A DNA stretch of 8,302 nucleotides from an uncultured Prevotella sp. (GTDB lineage Bacteria; Bacteroidota; Bacteroidia; Bacteroidales; Bacteroidaceae). Numbering within the stretch: position 1 is the stretch's first letter; the number at the start of each line of letters is the position of its first letter. Shown in pieces: positions 1-8,160 of the stretch. Made by a program: the position numbers and the translations under genes. The notes beneath the pieces are model-generated. The model was not told where the DNA came from and did no database searches. It saw only the letters and a program-made list of their open reading frames with translations. The stretch covers positions 1 through 8,302 of the forward strand of contig USCM01000071.1 in the NCBI GenBank assembly GCA_900553155.1, written 5' to 3'.

Positions 1-521
1 CCGACATACACGAGAGCTACCAGGCAGCTCCCGCCGGCGAGGTGTGCGACGTGCTGCAGATACCAGCCTTCCTCTGCCGACAGACCGACCTGCTTGTGGC
101 TGCCGCCAAGACGGGCAAGACTATCAACATCAAGAAGGCCCAGTTTCTTAGCGGTATGGACATGAAGTATCCTGTAGAGAAGGCTCTTGAGGCTGGCGCC
201 AAGGAGGTATGGCTCACCGAGCGCGGCAACATGTTCGGCTACAACAACCTTGTGGTCGACTTCCGCAACATTGCCGACATGCTAACCATTACCCCACGTG
301 TCGTTATGGACTGCACCCACAGCGTGCAGCGTCCTGGCGCAGGTGGCGGCAAGACATCCGGCGACCGCCGTTTTGTGCCCAATATGGCTCTCGCAGCCAA
401 GGCCTTCGGTGCCAACGGCTACTTCTTCGAGGTGCATCCCGACCCCGACCACGCCCTTAGCGACGGCCCCAACATGCTGTATCTTGACAAACTTGAAGAA
501 CTTATAACCCTGCTCGTATGA
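1..521 (+). CDS. kdsA: 3-deoxy-8-phosphooctulonate (Kdo-8-P) synthase, 3' part
   Basis: This cytoplasmic enzyme condenses phosphoenolpyruvate with D-arabinose 5-phosphate to give Kdo 8-phosphate, on the way to the lipopolysaccharide inner core. The open frame runs in from the left edge (first full codon at base 3), and 172 residues are visible of a family that is usually about 265-285 long. The visible part begins DIHESYQAAPAGEVCDVLQI and contains family blocks QIPAFLCRQTDLL, NIKKAQFLSGMDMKYP, TERGNMFGYNNLVVD, MDCTHSVQRPG and, near the end, FEVHPDPDHALSDGPN. The last block matches the C-terminal active-site region of KdsA proteins. The N-terminal region, including the Asn/Cys position that separates metal-independent from metal-dependent types, lies outside the window, so the type cannot be told. 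The stop codon overlaps the next gene's start (ATGA), which suggests translational coupling to kdsD. A start at the internal GTG at base 42 is not credible, because conserved sequence continues upstream of it. Confidence 0.96.
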   Translation, partial: DIHESYQAAPAGEVCDVLQIPAFLCRQTDLLVAAAKTGKTINIKKAQFLSGMDMKYPVEKALEAGAKEVWLTERGNMFGYNNLVVDFRNIADMLTITPRVVMDCTHSVQRPGAGGGKTSGDRRFVPNMALAAKAFGANGYFFEVHPDPDHALSDGPNMLYLDKLEELITLLV

Positions 522-1513
522 ACGAAACAACAACCGATATGAACGAGATAGCAACCGAACGTCTTAAGCACGTCAACGAGTATGCCATACAGTGCATCAA
601 CGACGAGGCCAAGGCACTGACCGACCTCATACCACAACTCGACCACAACTTCGAAAAGTCGGTCGAACTGATATACCACTGCCACGGCAAGGTTATTGTT
701 ACAGGTGTGGGCAAGAGCGGACACATCGGAGCCAAGATAGCCGCCACACTGTCGTCTACAGGCACACCTTCGTTCTTCATCAACCCTCTCGACGTGTTCC
801 ACGGCGACCTCGGCGTGATGACAAAAGACGACGTTGTGCTTGCCATTAGCAACTCGGGACAGACCGACGAGCTGCTGCGCTTCATACCGATGGTGCTGCA
901 CATGGAGATTCCTATCATCGGCATGAGCGGCAACCCCGACTCGCTGCTCGCCAAATACTCTACCGCACACATCAACATACGTGTGAAGAAGGAGGCTTGC
1001 CCTCTAAACCTTGCGCCTACAAGCAGCACCACAGCCACACTTGCCATGGGCGACGCCTTGGCTGTGGCTCTGATGAAGGTACGCGACTTTAAGCCTCGCG
1101 ACTTTGCCCAATTCCACCCCGGCGGCTCGCTCGGCAAGCGCCTGCTCACCACTGCAGCCGACGTTATGAAGAGCGACGAGATGCCTATCATATCCAAGGA
1201 TATGCCGTTGGGCGACGCCATCCTTGAGGTTAGCAAGGGCAAGATGGGCATGGGCGTTGCCATAGAGAACGACAAGGTCATTGGCCTTATCACCGACGGC
1301 GACCTGCGTCGTGCTATGGAGAAGTGGCGCGAGAACTTCTTCGACCGCCCCGTAAGCGACATTATGACATGCACACCTAAGATGGTTGCACCAACAGCCA
1401 AGATTAGCGAGATACAGAAGATTATGAGCAAATACAAGATTCACTCCGTACTTGTGGTGGACGAGCAGCACCATCTGCTTGGCATTGTCGACCACTACCG
1501 CTGTATGGTGTAG
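518..1513 (+). CDS. kdsD: D-arabinose 5-phosphate isomerase, KpsF/GutQ family (SIS + two CBS domains)
   Basis: This enzyme interconverts D-ribulose 5-phosphate and D-arabinose 5-phosphate, supplying the sugar substrate of KdsA, in the cytoplasm. It is 331 aa long, normal for the family. The SIS domain covers about residues 45-190, with GVGKSGHIGAK around K66, HGDLG at H95, SNSGQTDE ending at E118, KKEACPLNLAPT with E159, and FHPGGSLGKR with H200. These residues sit at a constant +7 offset from K59, H88, E111, E152 and H193 recalled for E. coli KdsD, so the active site appears intact. Two CBS domains follow, at about 215-270 (ending LITDGDLRRAM) and 281-331. The protein ends right after the second CBS domain with IVDHYRCMV, and I see no sign of truncation. 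The ATG at 518 overlaps the kdsA stop by 4 bases. There is no clear Shine-Dalgarno sequence. The biochemical link with kdsA makes the KdsD role more likely than the GutQ (glucitol-operon) role. Confidence 0.95.
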   Translation: MNETTTDMNEIATERLKHVNEYAIQCINDEAKALTDLIPQLDHNFEKSVELIYHCHGKVIVTGVGKSGHIGAKIAATLSSTGTPSFFINPLDVFHGDLGVMTKDDVVLAISNSGQTDELLRFIPMVLHMEIPIIGMSGNPDSLLAKYSTAHINIRVKKEACPLNLAPTSSTTATLAMGDALAVALMKVRDFKPRDFAQFHPGGSLGKRLLTTAADVMKSDEMPIISKDMPLGDAILEVSKGKMGMGVAIENDKVIGLITDGDLRRAMEKWRENFFDRPVSDIMTCTPKMVAPTAKISEIQKIMSKYKIHSVLVVDEQHHLLGIVDHYRCMV

Positions 1514-1523
1514 AAAAACAGAT

Positions 1524-2795
1524 ATGACACTTAAGACATTATTAATAAGTTTGATAGCCTGTCTTGGCATTATGGGCGAAGCGTCTGCCCAAACAAGCGA
1601 CTCGCTTATCGTCAACCGCCTCCGCCAGGAGGGCATAGGTTTCTCCAACAACAACAGCGTGACGCTGCTAATGAATGGCCAAGAGAAGTTTGACGATATG
1701 TTCAACGCCATACGCCAGGCTCGCAGCAGTGTACACTTGGAGTACTTCAACTTCCGAAACGACTCTATTGCATCGCTGTTGTTCGACATCCTTGCCGAGA
1801 AGGCCAAGGAGGGAGTAGAGGTCAGGGCGTTGTTCGACGGATTCGGCAACGACTCCAACAACAAGCCACTGCGCAAGCGCCACCTCAAGGACATACGCTC
1901 ACGGGGCATCGAGATATACGAGTTCGACCCCGTGCGCTTTCCTTGGGTCAACCACGTTTTTCACCGCGACCACCGCAAGATAGTGGTTATAGACGGACAG
2001 ATAGCTTATACGGGCGGCATGAACGTAGCCGACTACTACATCAAAGGCACACCCCAGGTGGGCGAATGGCGCGATATGCACTGCCGCATCGAAGGCTCGG
2101 AGGTCAACACCCTTCAGGATATCTTTCTACGTATATGGAACAAGACCGCCAAGCAGAACATCCACGGCGACAAGTACTATCGTGCAGCAAGTGTAGGCAA
2201 CCACTTTGAGGGACTTAAGCCAGACACCTGCCATACAGCCGGACACAAGATGGTGGGCATCATAAACCGCGAGCCACACACCACCAACAAGATTATACGT
2301 ACCTTCTACACCAACGCCATCAACTACGCAAAAGACAGCATAAAGCTTGTCAACCCATACCTTACGCTAAACCACAAGCTTAAGAAGGCTCTTAAGAAGG
2401 CTGTGAAGCGTGGCGTAAAGGTGGAGGTTATGGTGTCGGCACACAGCGACATTCCGCTTACACCCGACTGCGTTTTCTACAACGTGCACAAGCTTATGAA
2501 GCATGGCGTAGACGTGTATATATACGAGCCTGGCTTTCATCACACCAAGATAATAATGGTAGACGGCCGCTTCTGCACCGTGGGCAGCGCCAATCTCAAC
2601 TCGCGAAGCCTCAACTTCGACTACGAGGAGAACGCCGTAATTGTCGACCCGTGCACCACCAAGCAACTGTCGAAGATGTTTGAGCGCGACAAGAACCGCA
2701 GCTTCAAGCTTACACAGCAAAGGTGGCGCAAGTTCCGCACACCATGGCAGCGCTTCGTTGGCTGGTTTGCACATCTGCTTGCTCCGGTTATTTAA
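1524..2795 (+). CDS. Secreted phospholipase D-family protein, cardiolipin synthase-like
   Basis: The protein belongs to the PLD superfamily, whose members carry out phosphatidyl transfer or phosphodiester hydrolysis. Bacterial proteins with this layout are usually called cardiolipin synthases. It is 423 aa with two complete HxKxxxxD motifs, H150/K152/D157 (HRKIVVID, followed by TGGMN) and H340/K342/D347 (HTKIIMVD, followed by GSANLNSRS). Two motifs in one chain allow the usual pseudo-dimeric active site. The first 22 residues look like a cleavable signal peptide (MTLK, then a hydrophobic stretch, then EASA before Q23), so the enzyme probably acts in the periplasm. The paired N-terminal membrane helices of ClsA-type synthases are absent, and the length is nearer ClsB. 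The ATG at 1524 is chosen because it gives the signal peptide and lies 10 bases after the kdsD stop. The next upstream start in frame would overlap kdsD by about 60 bases and bury the signal peptide. Cardiolipin synthesis, phospholipase and nuclease activity are all possible, and the family call is much firmer than the substrate. Confidence 0.9.
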   Translation: MTLKTLLISLIACLGIMGEASAQTSDSLIVNRLRQEGIGFSNNNSVTLLMNGQEKFDDMFNAIRQARSSVHLEYFNFRNDSIASLLFDILAEKAKEGVEVRALFDGFGNDSNNKPLRKRHLKDIRSRGIEIYEFDPVRFPWVNHVFHRDHRKIVVIDGQIAYTGGMNVADYYIKGTPQVGEWRDMHCRIEGSEVNTLQDIFLRIWNKTAKQNIHGDKYYRAASVGNHFEGLKPDTCHTAGHKMVGIINREPHTTNKIIRTFYTNAINYAKDSIKLVNPYLTLNHKLKKALKKAVKRGVKVEVMVSAHSDIPLTPDCVFYNVHKLMKHGVDVYIYEPGFHHTKIIMVDGRFCTVGSANLNSRSLNFDYEENAVIVDPCTTKQLSKMFERDKNRSFKLTQQRWRKFRTPWQRFVGWFAHLLAPVI

Positions 2796-2807
2796 ACCTC
2801 GCTTGCT

Positions 2808-2827
2808 CGGCGAGCAGGAGCTCGCCG
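2808..2827. other. GC-rich perfect 8-bp hairpin after the PLD-family gene
   Basis: CGGCGAGC (2808-2815) and GCTCGCCG (2820-2827) are exact reverse complements separated by a 4-base AGGA loop. The hairpin starts 12 bases after the stop codon of the PLD-family gene. No T-tract follows (the next bases are TTCCATAATAGG), so it is not a classic intrinsic terminator. It may protect the mRNA 3' end or act together with the terminator 37 bases downstream. The structure is seen in the sequence, while the role is inference. Confidence 0.5.
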
Positions 2828-2863
2828 TTCCATAATAGGGCTTGATTGGTCGATCATACAACA

Positions 2864-2903
2864 AAGGCGTGGGTCCCTTTACGGGACTCACGCCTTCTGT
2901 TTT
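2864..2903. terminator. Intrinsic terminator between convergent operons, possibly bidirectional
   Basis: A 14-bp stem is formed by 2864-2877 (AAGGCGTGGGTCCC) and 2883-2896 (GGGACTCACGCCTT), with a single G-T wobble and a 5-base loop. On the plus strand it is followed by TTCTGTTTTACTATTTATT, giving termination of the kdsA-kdsD-PLD transcript. On the minus strand the stem ends in CCTTTGTTG, a weaker T-tract, so it may also end the susC-susD transcript, whose last stop codon lies about 35 bases before it. No other terminator is visible between the two convergent genes. Confidence 0.85.
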
Positions 2904-2937
2904 ACTATTTATTCAAGAACCAATGTTCTGCTTATTT

Positions 2938-4734
2938 TTACCAGCCTGGGTTCTGTTTCCACTTGTTCTGGGTAAGTGTAAGGATACGTGGCTGCAACGG
3001 TAGGAGGTAGTCGCGGTTTACATTAAACTGCCATCCATTCTCCATAGTGCTTGGGTTGACAGGCAGGATGTAACGCTCTGCATCGCCCGGGTTGCCTGTA
3101 AGGAAGAGGTTGTTGCCTGATGCCTGGTCGTACTTAAGGTCGCTGCCATACTTGCCTTCAAGGTTGCTGCCTATAAAGAGCGCACCCTCAGCGTGCTTGC
3201 CTACGATAAGCTCGTCGGCTGCTGCCCAACGCTGTATGTCGTTGAAACGCTTGCCCTCCGAAGCCTGCTCTATACGACGCTCGCGGCGAACTGCCTGGAT
3301 GTACTTGTTGAGAGCATGGAAAGGATAGCTTGCATCGCTTACATACTCGCGGTCGAAGTCCATATCAGGCATACCCACTCTGGCGCGCAACGGGTGAATC
3401 AACTCTACAATCTTAACTGCATTGGCTGCACCGTCAAGCTCGGCAAGAGCCTCGGCATAGTTGAGCAGGATGTCGGCATAACGACACTGGATGCCTGGGG
3501 TTGCACCACGGAACTCGCCGTCAAGGCTACCGGTAAAGTCGATCTGTACGTGCTTGAGAAGCGAGTAGCCTGTCTCGTTCTTGTTGTAGCCAGAACCTGT
3601 CAATGGAGGCACAGTATATCCAGTAGGCATATCCGGACGGAGCACCTGACCCGGCATACACACTGTCTGCGAGAGACGAGGGTCGCGCAATGTAGGCTTA
3701 AGCTCGTCGCCGAAGACGCGCTTGGCTGCCAACACCTGAGCACCAGTGAAAGGCTTGCCGTCGATGGTGAGGTAGTCGTCCACAAGCGAGCGTGTAACAC
3801 CTGCGCCGCCACCACCCTGGTTGAGGTAACGGTTTACGTTGTTACCAATATTGGCACCGTCGTAGTGCTTAAACCACAGAACCTCCGGATTTGAGCTGAG
3901 ATCCTCTGTCTGGAACAGCTTGCGATAGTCGTCGAGCTTGTTGCCAGTGCTATAGATTTGCCATACATTACGGTCTACCACATCCTTGCAGGCTGCAACG
4001 CACTGCTCGAGATAGCTCTTAATCTTCTCGTCGGTAACAGTCTTGTCGTAGAAGGCATCGTTCTTAGCCTTATGATACTTCTCCCATGTAGCCTCAAACA
4101 GTGCAATCTCTGCCTTAAGCGCACGTGCCACATCCTTGTGTACACGCATAGACGAGCTGTTGTTCTTTGTCTGGAGGTTCTCAATGGCGAGGTCGAGGTC
4201 GGCAAGCATCTTGTCTACAACGAAGGTACGGCTGTCTCTCGGCAGATACATCTCCTCGATGTTGGGGTCGAGCGGCTTGTCTATCCATGTAAGCTCGCCG
4301 TAGTCCTTAAACATCTGGAAGTAGTAGAGGGCACGGAAGAAGTAGCCCTCGCCCACACACTGCTTGTAAGTGTTGTCCTTAACCTTGCAGTTGCCAAGGT
4401 TGTTAAGGAAGAAGTTTACGTTGCGTATGTAGTTGTAGTTTGTCAACTTTGTGGCATTGCCCAATGTCAAGGAGCCGTTAAGACGTGTGTCTACTGAAGC
4501 ACCCGAGAGGTTGTCGCTGCCAAGGTCGCCACATGCTATAAAGGTTGTGTTCCAGTCGAAGCCCTGTGTTTTGGGGGCTGTCTCGTAGAACTGGTCAAGA
4601 TAGCTGTTCATCTCGCCTATTGTAGAGAAGGCGCCCACTGTTGATATTACTCCTTCCGGAGATTTGTCAAGGTCGTAGCATCCTGTCAGGCAGAACATCG
4701 ACACCAGACCTAAAGATATTGCTTTGATATTCAT
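2938..4734 (-). CDS. RagB/SusD family nutrient-uptake outer-membrane lipoprotein
   Basis: SusD-like proteins are surface lipoproteins that bind a glycan or other oligomer and form a lid over the SusC transporter. The protein has 598 aa and begins with a lipoprotein signal peptide whose lipobox is LTGC, so C19 should be the lipidated residue. The N-terminal SusD region follows, including YIRNVNFFLNN (about 102-112) and EGYFFRALYYFQMFKDYGE (about 129-147), the helical TPR-like signature. The C-terminal SusD/RagB region includes CRYADILLNYAEALAEL (417-433), LRARVGMP (449-456) and RRERRIEQASEGKRFNDIQRW (483-503). It ends KWKQNPGW, a typical family terminus. The length is a little above B. thetaiotaomicron SusD (about 550) but within the family range. 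It lies 51 bases downstream of the susC-like gene on the same strand, the standard order, and is probably co-transcribed. The start is fixed by the signal peptide, with the A-rich leader AAAGAAACGTATT in front. The ligand cannot be deduced. Confidence 0.96.
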   Translation of the reverse strand: MNIKAISLGLVSMFCLTGCYDLDKSPEGVISTVGAFSTIGEMNSYLDQFYETAPKTQGFDWNTTFIACGDLGSDNLSGASVDTRLNGSLTLGNATKLTNYNYIRNVNFFLNNLGNCKVKDNTYKQCVGEGYFFRALYYFQMFKDYGELTWIDKPLDPNIEEMYLPRDSRTFVVDKMLADLDLAIENLQTKNNSSSMRVHKDVARALKAEIALFEATWEKYHKAKNDAFYDKTVTDEKIKSYLEQCVAACKDVVDRNVWQIYSTGNKLDDYRKLFQTEDLSSNPEVLWFKHYDGANIGNNVNRYLNQGGGGAGVTRSLVDDYLTIDGKPFTGAQVLAAKRVFGDELKPTLRDPRLSQTVCMPGQVLRPDMPTGYTVPPLTGSGYNKNETGYSLLKHVQIDFTGSLDGEFRGATPGIQCRYADILLNYAEALAELDGAANAVKIVELIHPLRARVGMPDMDFDREYVSDASYPFHALNKYIQAVRRERRIEQASEGKRFNDIQRWAAADELIVGKHAEGALFIGSNLEGKYGSDLKYDQASGNNLFLTGNPGDAERYILPVNPSTMENGWQFNVNRDYLLPLQPRILTLTQNKWKQNPGW

Positions 4735-4785
4735 AATACGTTTCTTTATTAAAAGGTTATTAGTTAATATCCCCTGCTGCCGTAG

Positions 4786-7700
4786 TTAGAAACCTACAGA
4801 CAGACCAATCGAGTAAACTCGGTTGATAGGATACTGCTTACCGCCCTCTTTGTTGTAGCTATTCTCAGCAAAGATAACCTCCGGGTCGAACATACCCTTA
4901 AGGTTGGTTATCGTGAAGAGGTTCTCGCCCGATACAAACACGCGCACCTGGCTAAGGCCTGCCTTCTTGATGATGTTCTGTGGCAGATCGTAGCTGATGG
5001 TGAGGTTCTTCAGACGGCAGTAGGCTGCGCTCTGAAGATACTGGTCGGTAGTGTGTGCCGATGTCTTGGCATTATACTGCTTTACAGCACCTGCTGTGTT
5101 GATATATGGGTTAGGATAGTAGGCGTTAGGATTGTTTGGTGTCCAGTAGTCGAGGTGCTCCTTGAAGAGCGTAACCTGTGCGTACGAGCTGCTACCCCAG
5201 AAGTATACGTTTCCGGTTGGGTCCCAGTCGCGCTTGCCAACACCCTGGAATATGAAGCTCATGCCGAGTCCCTTCCAGTTGATGCCGCCGCTGATGGTGT
5301 ACTGATAGCGTGGTGTGGTGTTGCCCACAACAACCATATCGCCCATATCGCCGAGCTTGTTGGTACCGTTGTTTACATAGCCGTCGTCGTTGAGGTCGCG
5401 GAAGGCAATGTCGCCAGGGTTCCACTTCTGTGCTGTAAAGAAGCTGTTGTTGTGTGTACGGTTGTACTCGTCGGCTTGCTCCTTGGTCTGTATAATACCG
5501 TCGGTGCGGTAGCCCCAGATCTCGCCTACCTTCTTGCCCTTATACCAATTTTTTATAGGATCGGCGCCTGTCGGGTTCTCGTAAGCGGTAACCTCGGCAG
5601 TAGCGTCCGACAACGAGCCTCCGATGTTATAGGTAATGTCGTTACCTATCTTGCCGCGATAGTTGAGCGTAAGCTCCCAACCACGGTTGCGCAGCTGTGC
5701 ATTGTTGGTCTCCGGAGCCGAAGCACCGAAGAAGTCGGGGAAGTCTACGCCAGGACCAAGCATGTCCTTAGTGTCGCGCTGGAAGATATCAAAGCTACCT
5801 GAGAGGGCACCGTTGAAGAAACCAAAGTCGATACCAAGGTTCTTGCTGTCTACCTTCTCCCATGTTGTTGACGGGTTGATAACGCCAGGAGCTGTAAGAT
5901 AGAGGTGGCGTCCGTCGTTGAAGATGTAGCCGCCAAGCTTAGAGCTGATGCCCATTGTAGAGGCAAATGTGTAGAGACCTGCACCTGCCTGGTTGCCCAG
6001 ACGGCCTATAGATGCGCGCACCTTAAACTGTGAGAGCACATGGCGGTAATTCTCCATAAACGGCTCCTCGGTGAGGTTCCAGCCTACAGACACTGACGGG
6101 AAGAAGCCCCAGCGGTGGTCCGAGGCAAAACGAGACGATCCGTCGTAGCGGCCATTGACCTCAAGGAGGTAGCGGCTCTTATAGTCGTAGTTCAAGCGGG
6201 CAAAGAAGCCACGTGTAGCCCACGAATTGCGTGTATCGGTAACGGTCTTGTCGCCTGTACCCATACCTACGTTAGGATTGGATGTAGAGAAGAGACCGGT
6301 AATGACGTTGCGCAGATAGTCGTACTTGCTGTTCTCCTCCTGATAACCAGCCATAAGCGTAAAGTTGTGTGCCTTCTCCAAAGAGATGTTGTAGGTACCG
6401 TAGAGGTTTATGGTCTGGTAGTGGACGTTCGACTTGTAGCGTGTGTACTTGCCGTCCTTTGTTACGCCAAGTTCCTGGCGTGTACCAAGCGATGTAGATA
6501 CACCGTCGGCGCCATAGATAAGCGGAGCCACATTGAGGGCTGTATAGTTGGTGCCAACAATCTTATATGTATAGTCCATATAGATGTTAAGGCCCTTGAG
6601 CGGATTAAGCTCGAAGCCACCCGTCATATTGATAAAGTCGCGCTTTGTGCGTGTAAAGGTGCCACTCTGCAGATAAGGTATCATCGAAAGCTCGGTGAAG
6701 TGGCCGTTAGGGTCTACTACAGACACTGTAGGACGGAAACGTGCCAACGAGTGGAAGAAGCCGTCGCTAATACCTCCGTCGCCGAACGGAGTGTTCTGGT
6801 TAGAATGAGAGAACTTAAGACCTGTCTTAAGCTTGAGCCACGGTGTGAGCTGCGATGTAAGGTTGGTAGAAACGTTCATGCGCTCGAAATTGATGTCGGC
6901 ATAACGCAGCAAGCCGTCCTCCTTGTAGTAGCCAGCCGATACGTAATACTGGGCAGCCTTGCCGCCACCAGTTACGCTAAGGTTGTGGCGCTGCTTGAAG
7001 GAAGCGTCCTTATAGTGAAGCTTAAAGTAGTCGACATTGCCAATACCCTTCTCCTGGTTCTCGAAGGCAGGGTTCATATTGGCATTAGCTGGCAGCTCCT
7101 GCCAAGGATCTACGCTTGACGGATCCTTGATATACTGCTCCAAGAGAGGTATCTTTGTTTCTTCATCATACAGACGTGTAGAGTTGGCGTTCTTACAACC
7201 TACGTTCCACATCTTAGCGAAATCAACAGCGTTAAGCATGTCAGGAAGCACGGTTGGCGAGTTCCAACCCACTGAGCCTTGATAGTTGACGCGTGCCTTG
7301 CCCTCCTGTCCACGCTTTGTGGTAACAAGAATTACACCGTATGCAGCACGCGCACCGTATACCGCACAAGCTGCGGCATCCTTAAGTACAGAAATATTCT
7401 CAATATCGTTGGGGTTGACATCAGAGAGATCCATCTCGATACCGTCTACAAGAACGTATGGATGACCGGTGCCAGAGAGGTTGCCCTGTCCACGCAGTGT
7501 CAGTGTACCCGACGAACCAGGACGGCCTGAGCTGTCGTTAGAAACGAGCAAGCCGGGAACAAGACCCTGCAAACTCTGTGTTGCGTCGGTTACAGGGCGG
7601 CTTGCAATCTCGTTGCCCGAAACAGAAGATACGGCGCCAGTAAGGTCGGCCTTCTTCTGTGTACCATAACCTACAACCACTACCTCGTTAAGATTCTGGG

Positions 7701-8067
7701 CGTCTTCGTGCAACTGCACGTTCATGCCTCCGGCGTGAGCCTTAACCTGCTGAGGAATAAAACCAATGTAAGAAATACTAAGGACGGCGTTCTCCTTAGA
7801 CGTTGTGAGGGTGAAGTTGCCATCGACGTCGGTCACGGTACCATTCTTTGTGCCATGCTCAACAACCGATGCACCGATAATAGGTTCGCCATTGTTGTCG
7901 ACAACCTTACCGGTAATCTTGTACTTGCCGGCTTGTGCCGACTGATAAACACTCGAAGCGACTGTCGGATTAGCGCCATAGGCAGCTGCCGACATCGTAA
8001 GACAAAGGGCAAGCGTGCAAGCTGTCCTTCCGTCGATCAAGCTTTTCTTGGTTTGGTCAATCTTCAT
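4786..8067 (-). CDS. SusC/RagA family TonB-linked outer-membrane receptor
   Basis: This is the outer-membrane transporter of a Sus-type system. It imports oligomers captured with its SusD partner, driven by TonB-ExbBD. The protein has 1093 aa, a usual SusC length. A signal peptide (basic start, hydrophobic core at about 15-29, cleavage near 29-32) is followed by a carboxypeptidase-D-regulatory-like domain at about 49-120 (ITGKVVDNNGEPIIGASV, then TVTDVDGNFTL). Next comes the SusC/RagA signature NLNEVVVVGYGTQKKADLTG (125-144). The plug domain has LRGQGNLSGTGHPYVLVDGI (191-210) and VLKDAAACAVYGARAAYGVI (227-246). The remainder, from about 260, is the beta-barrel and ends in a C-terminal phenylalanine (RVYSIGLSVGF), the usual outer-membrane insertion signal. 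No frameshift or stop interrupts it. The start is chosen because it gives the signal peptide. It has no Shine-Dalgarno sequence but an A-rich leader, normal in Bacteroidetes. The substrate is unknown. Confidence 0.97.
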   Translation of the reverse strand: MKIDQTKKSLIDGRTACTLALCLTMSAAAYGANPTVASSVYQSAQAGKYKITGKVVDNNGEPIIGASVVEHGTKNGTVTDVDGNFTLTTSKENAVLSISYIGFIPQQVKAHAGGMNVQLHEDAQNLNEVVVVGYGTQKKADLTGAVSSVSGNEIASRPVTDATQSLQGLVPGLLVSNDSSGRPGSSGTLTLRGQGNLSGTGHPYVLVDGIEMDLSDVNPNDIENISVLKDAAACAVYGARAAYGVILVTTKRGQEGKARVNYQGSVGWNSPTVLPDMLNAVDFAKMWNVGCKNANSTRLYDEETKIPLLEQYIKDPSSVDPWQELPANANMNPAFENQEKGIGNVDYFKLHYKDASFKQRHNLSVTGGGKAAQYYVSAGYYKEDGLLRYADINFERMNVSTNLTSQLTPWLKLKTGLKFSHSNQNTPFGDGGISDGFFHSLARFRPTVSVVDPNGHFTELSMIPYLQSGTFTRTKRDFINMTGGFELNPLKGLNIYMDYTYKIVGTNYTALNVAPLIYGADGVSTSLGTRQELGVTKDGKYTRYKSNVHYQTINLYGTYNISLEKAHNFTLMAGYQEENSKYDYLRNVITGLFSTSNPNVGMGTGDKTVTDTRNSWATRGFFARLNYDYKSRYLLEVNGRYDGSSRFASDHRWGFFPSVSVGWNLTEEPFMENYRHVLSQFKVRASIGRLGNQAGAGLYTFASTMGISSKLGGYIFNDGRHLYLTAPGVINPSTTWEKVDSKNLGIDFGFFNGALSGSFDIFQRDTKDMLGPGVDFPDFFGASAPETNNAQLRNRGWELTLNYRGKIGNDITYNIGGSLSDATAEVTAYENPTGADPIKNWYKGKKVGEIWGYRTDGIIQTKEQADEYNRTHNNSFFTAQKWNPGDIAFRDLNDDGYVNNGTNKLGDMGDMVVVGNTTPRYQYTISGGINWKGLGMSFIFQGVGKRDWDPTGNVYFWGSSSYAQVTLFKEHLDYWTPNNPNAYYPNPYINTAGAVKQYNAKTSAHTTDQYLQSAAYCRLKNLTISYDLPQNIIKKAGLSQVRVFVSGENLFTITNLKGMFDPEVIFAENSYNKEGGKQYPINRVYSIGLSVGF

Positions 8068-8160
8068 GTTGTTTGATGTTTGGTTACTAATATAGATTGT
8101 TATTAATAGATGTTGTTTACAACTATTATATATTTTGTTGTTTATTATTGATTATTTCTG

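Noticed and set aside
502..1437. A 311-codon open frame on the minus strand.
   Set aside because: It is antisense to kdsD, whose motifs and active-site residues are all intact. It is a codon-bias shadow.
1452..1523. An upstream in-frame extension of the PLD-family gene.
   Set aside because: It overlaps kdsD by about 60 bases and would put 24 residues in front of a good signal peptide. The ATG at 1524 fits better.
3958..4497. A 179-codon open frame on the plus strand opposite susD.
   Set aside because: It is antisense to the conserved N-terminal half of the SusD-like protein and has no recognisable family features.
6115..7119. A 334-codon open frame on the plus strand opposite susC.
   Set aside because: It lies wholly antisense to the conserved barrel of the SusC-like protein and its translation is low-complexity (rich in V, A, C, R and L), as expected from the reverse complement of a G+C-biased gene.
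7150..7157. A plus-strand TATCTTTG match to the Bacteroidetes -7 consensus inside susC, a possible antisense promoter.
   Set aside because: A six-base consensus is expected a few times by chance in a window of this size, and nothing else supports transcription here.
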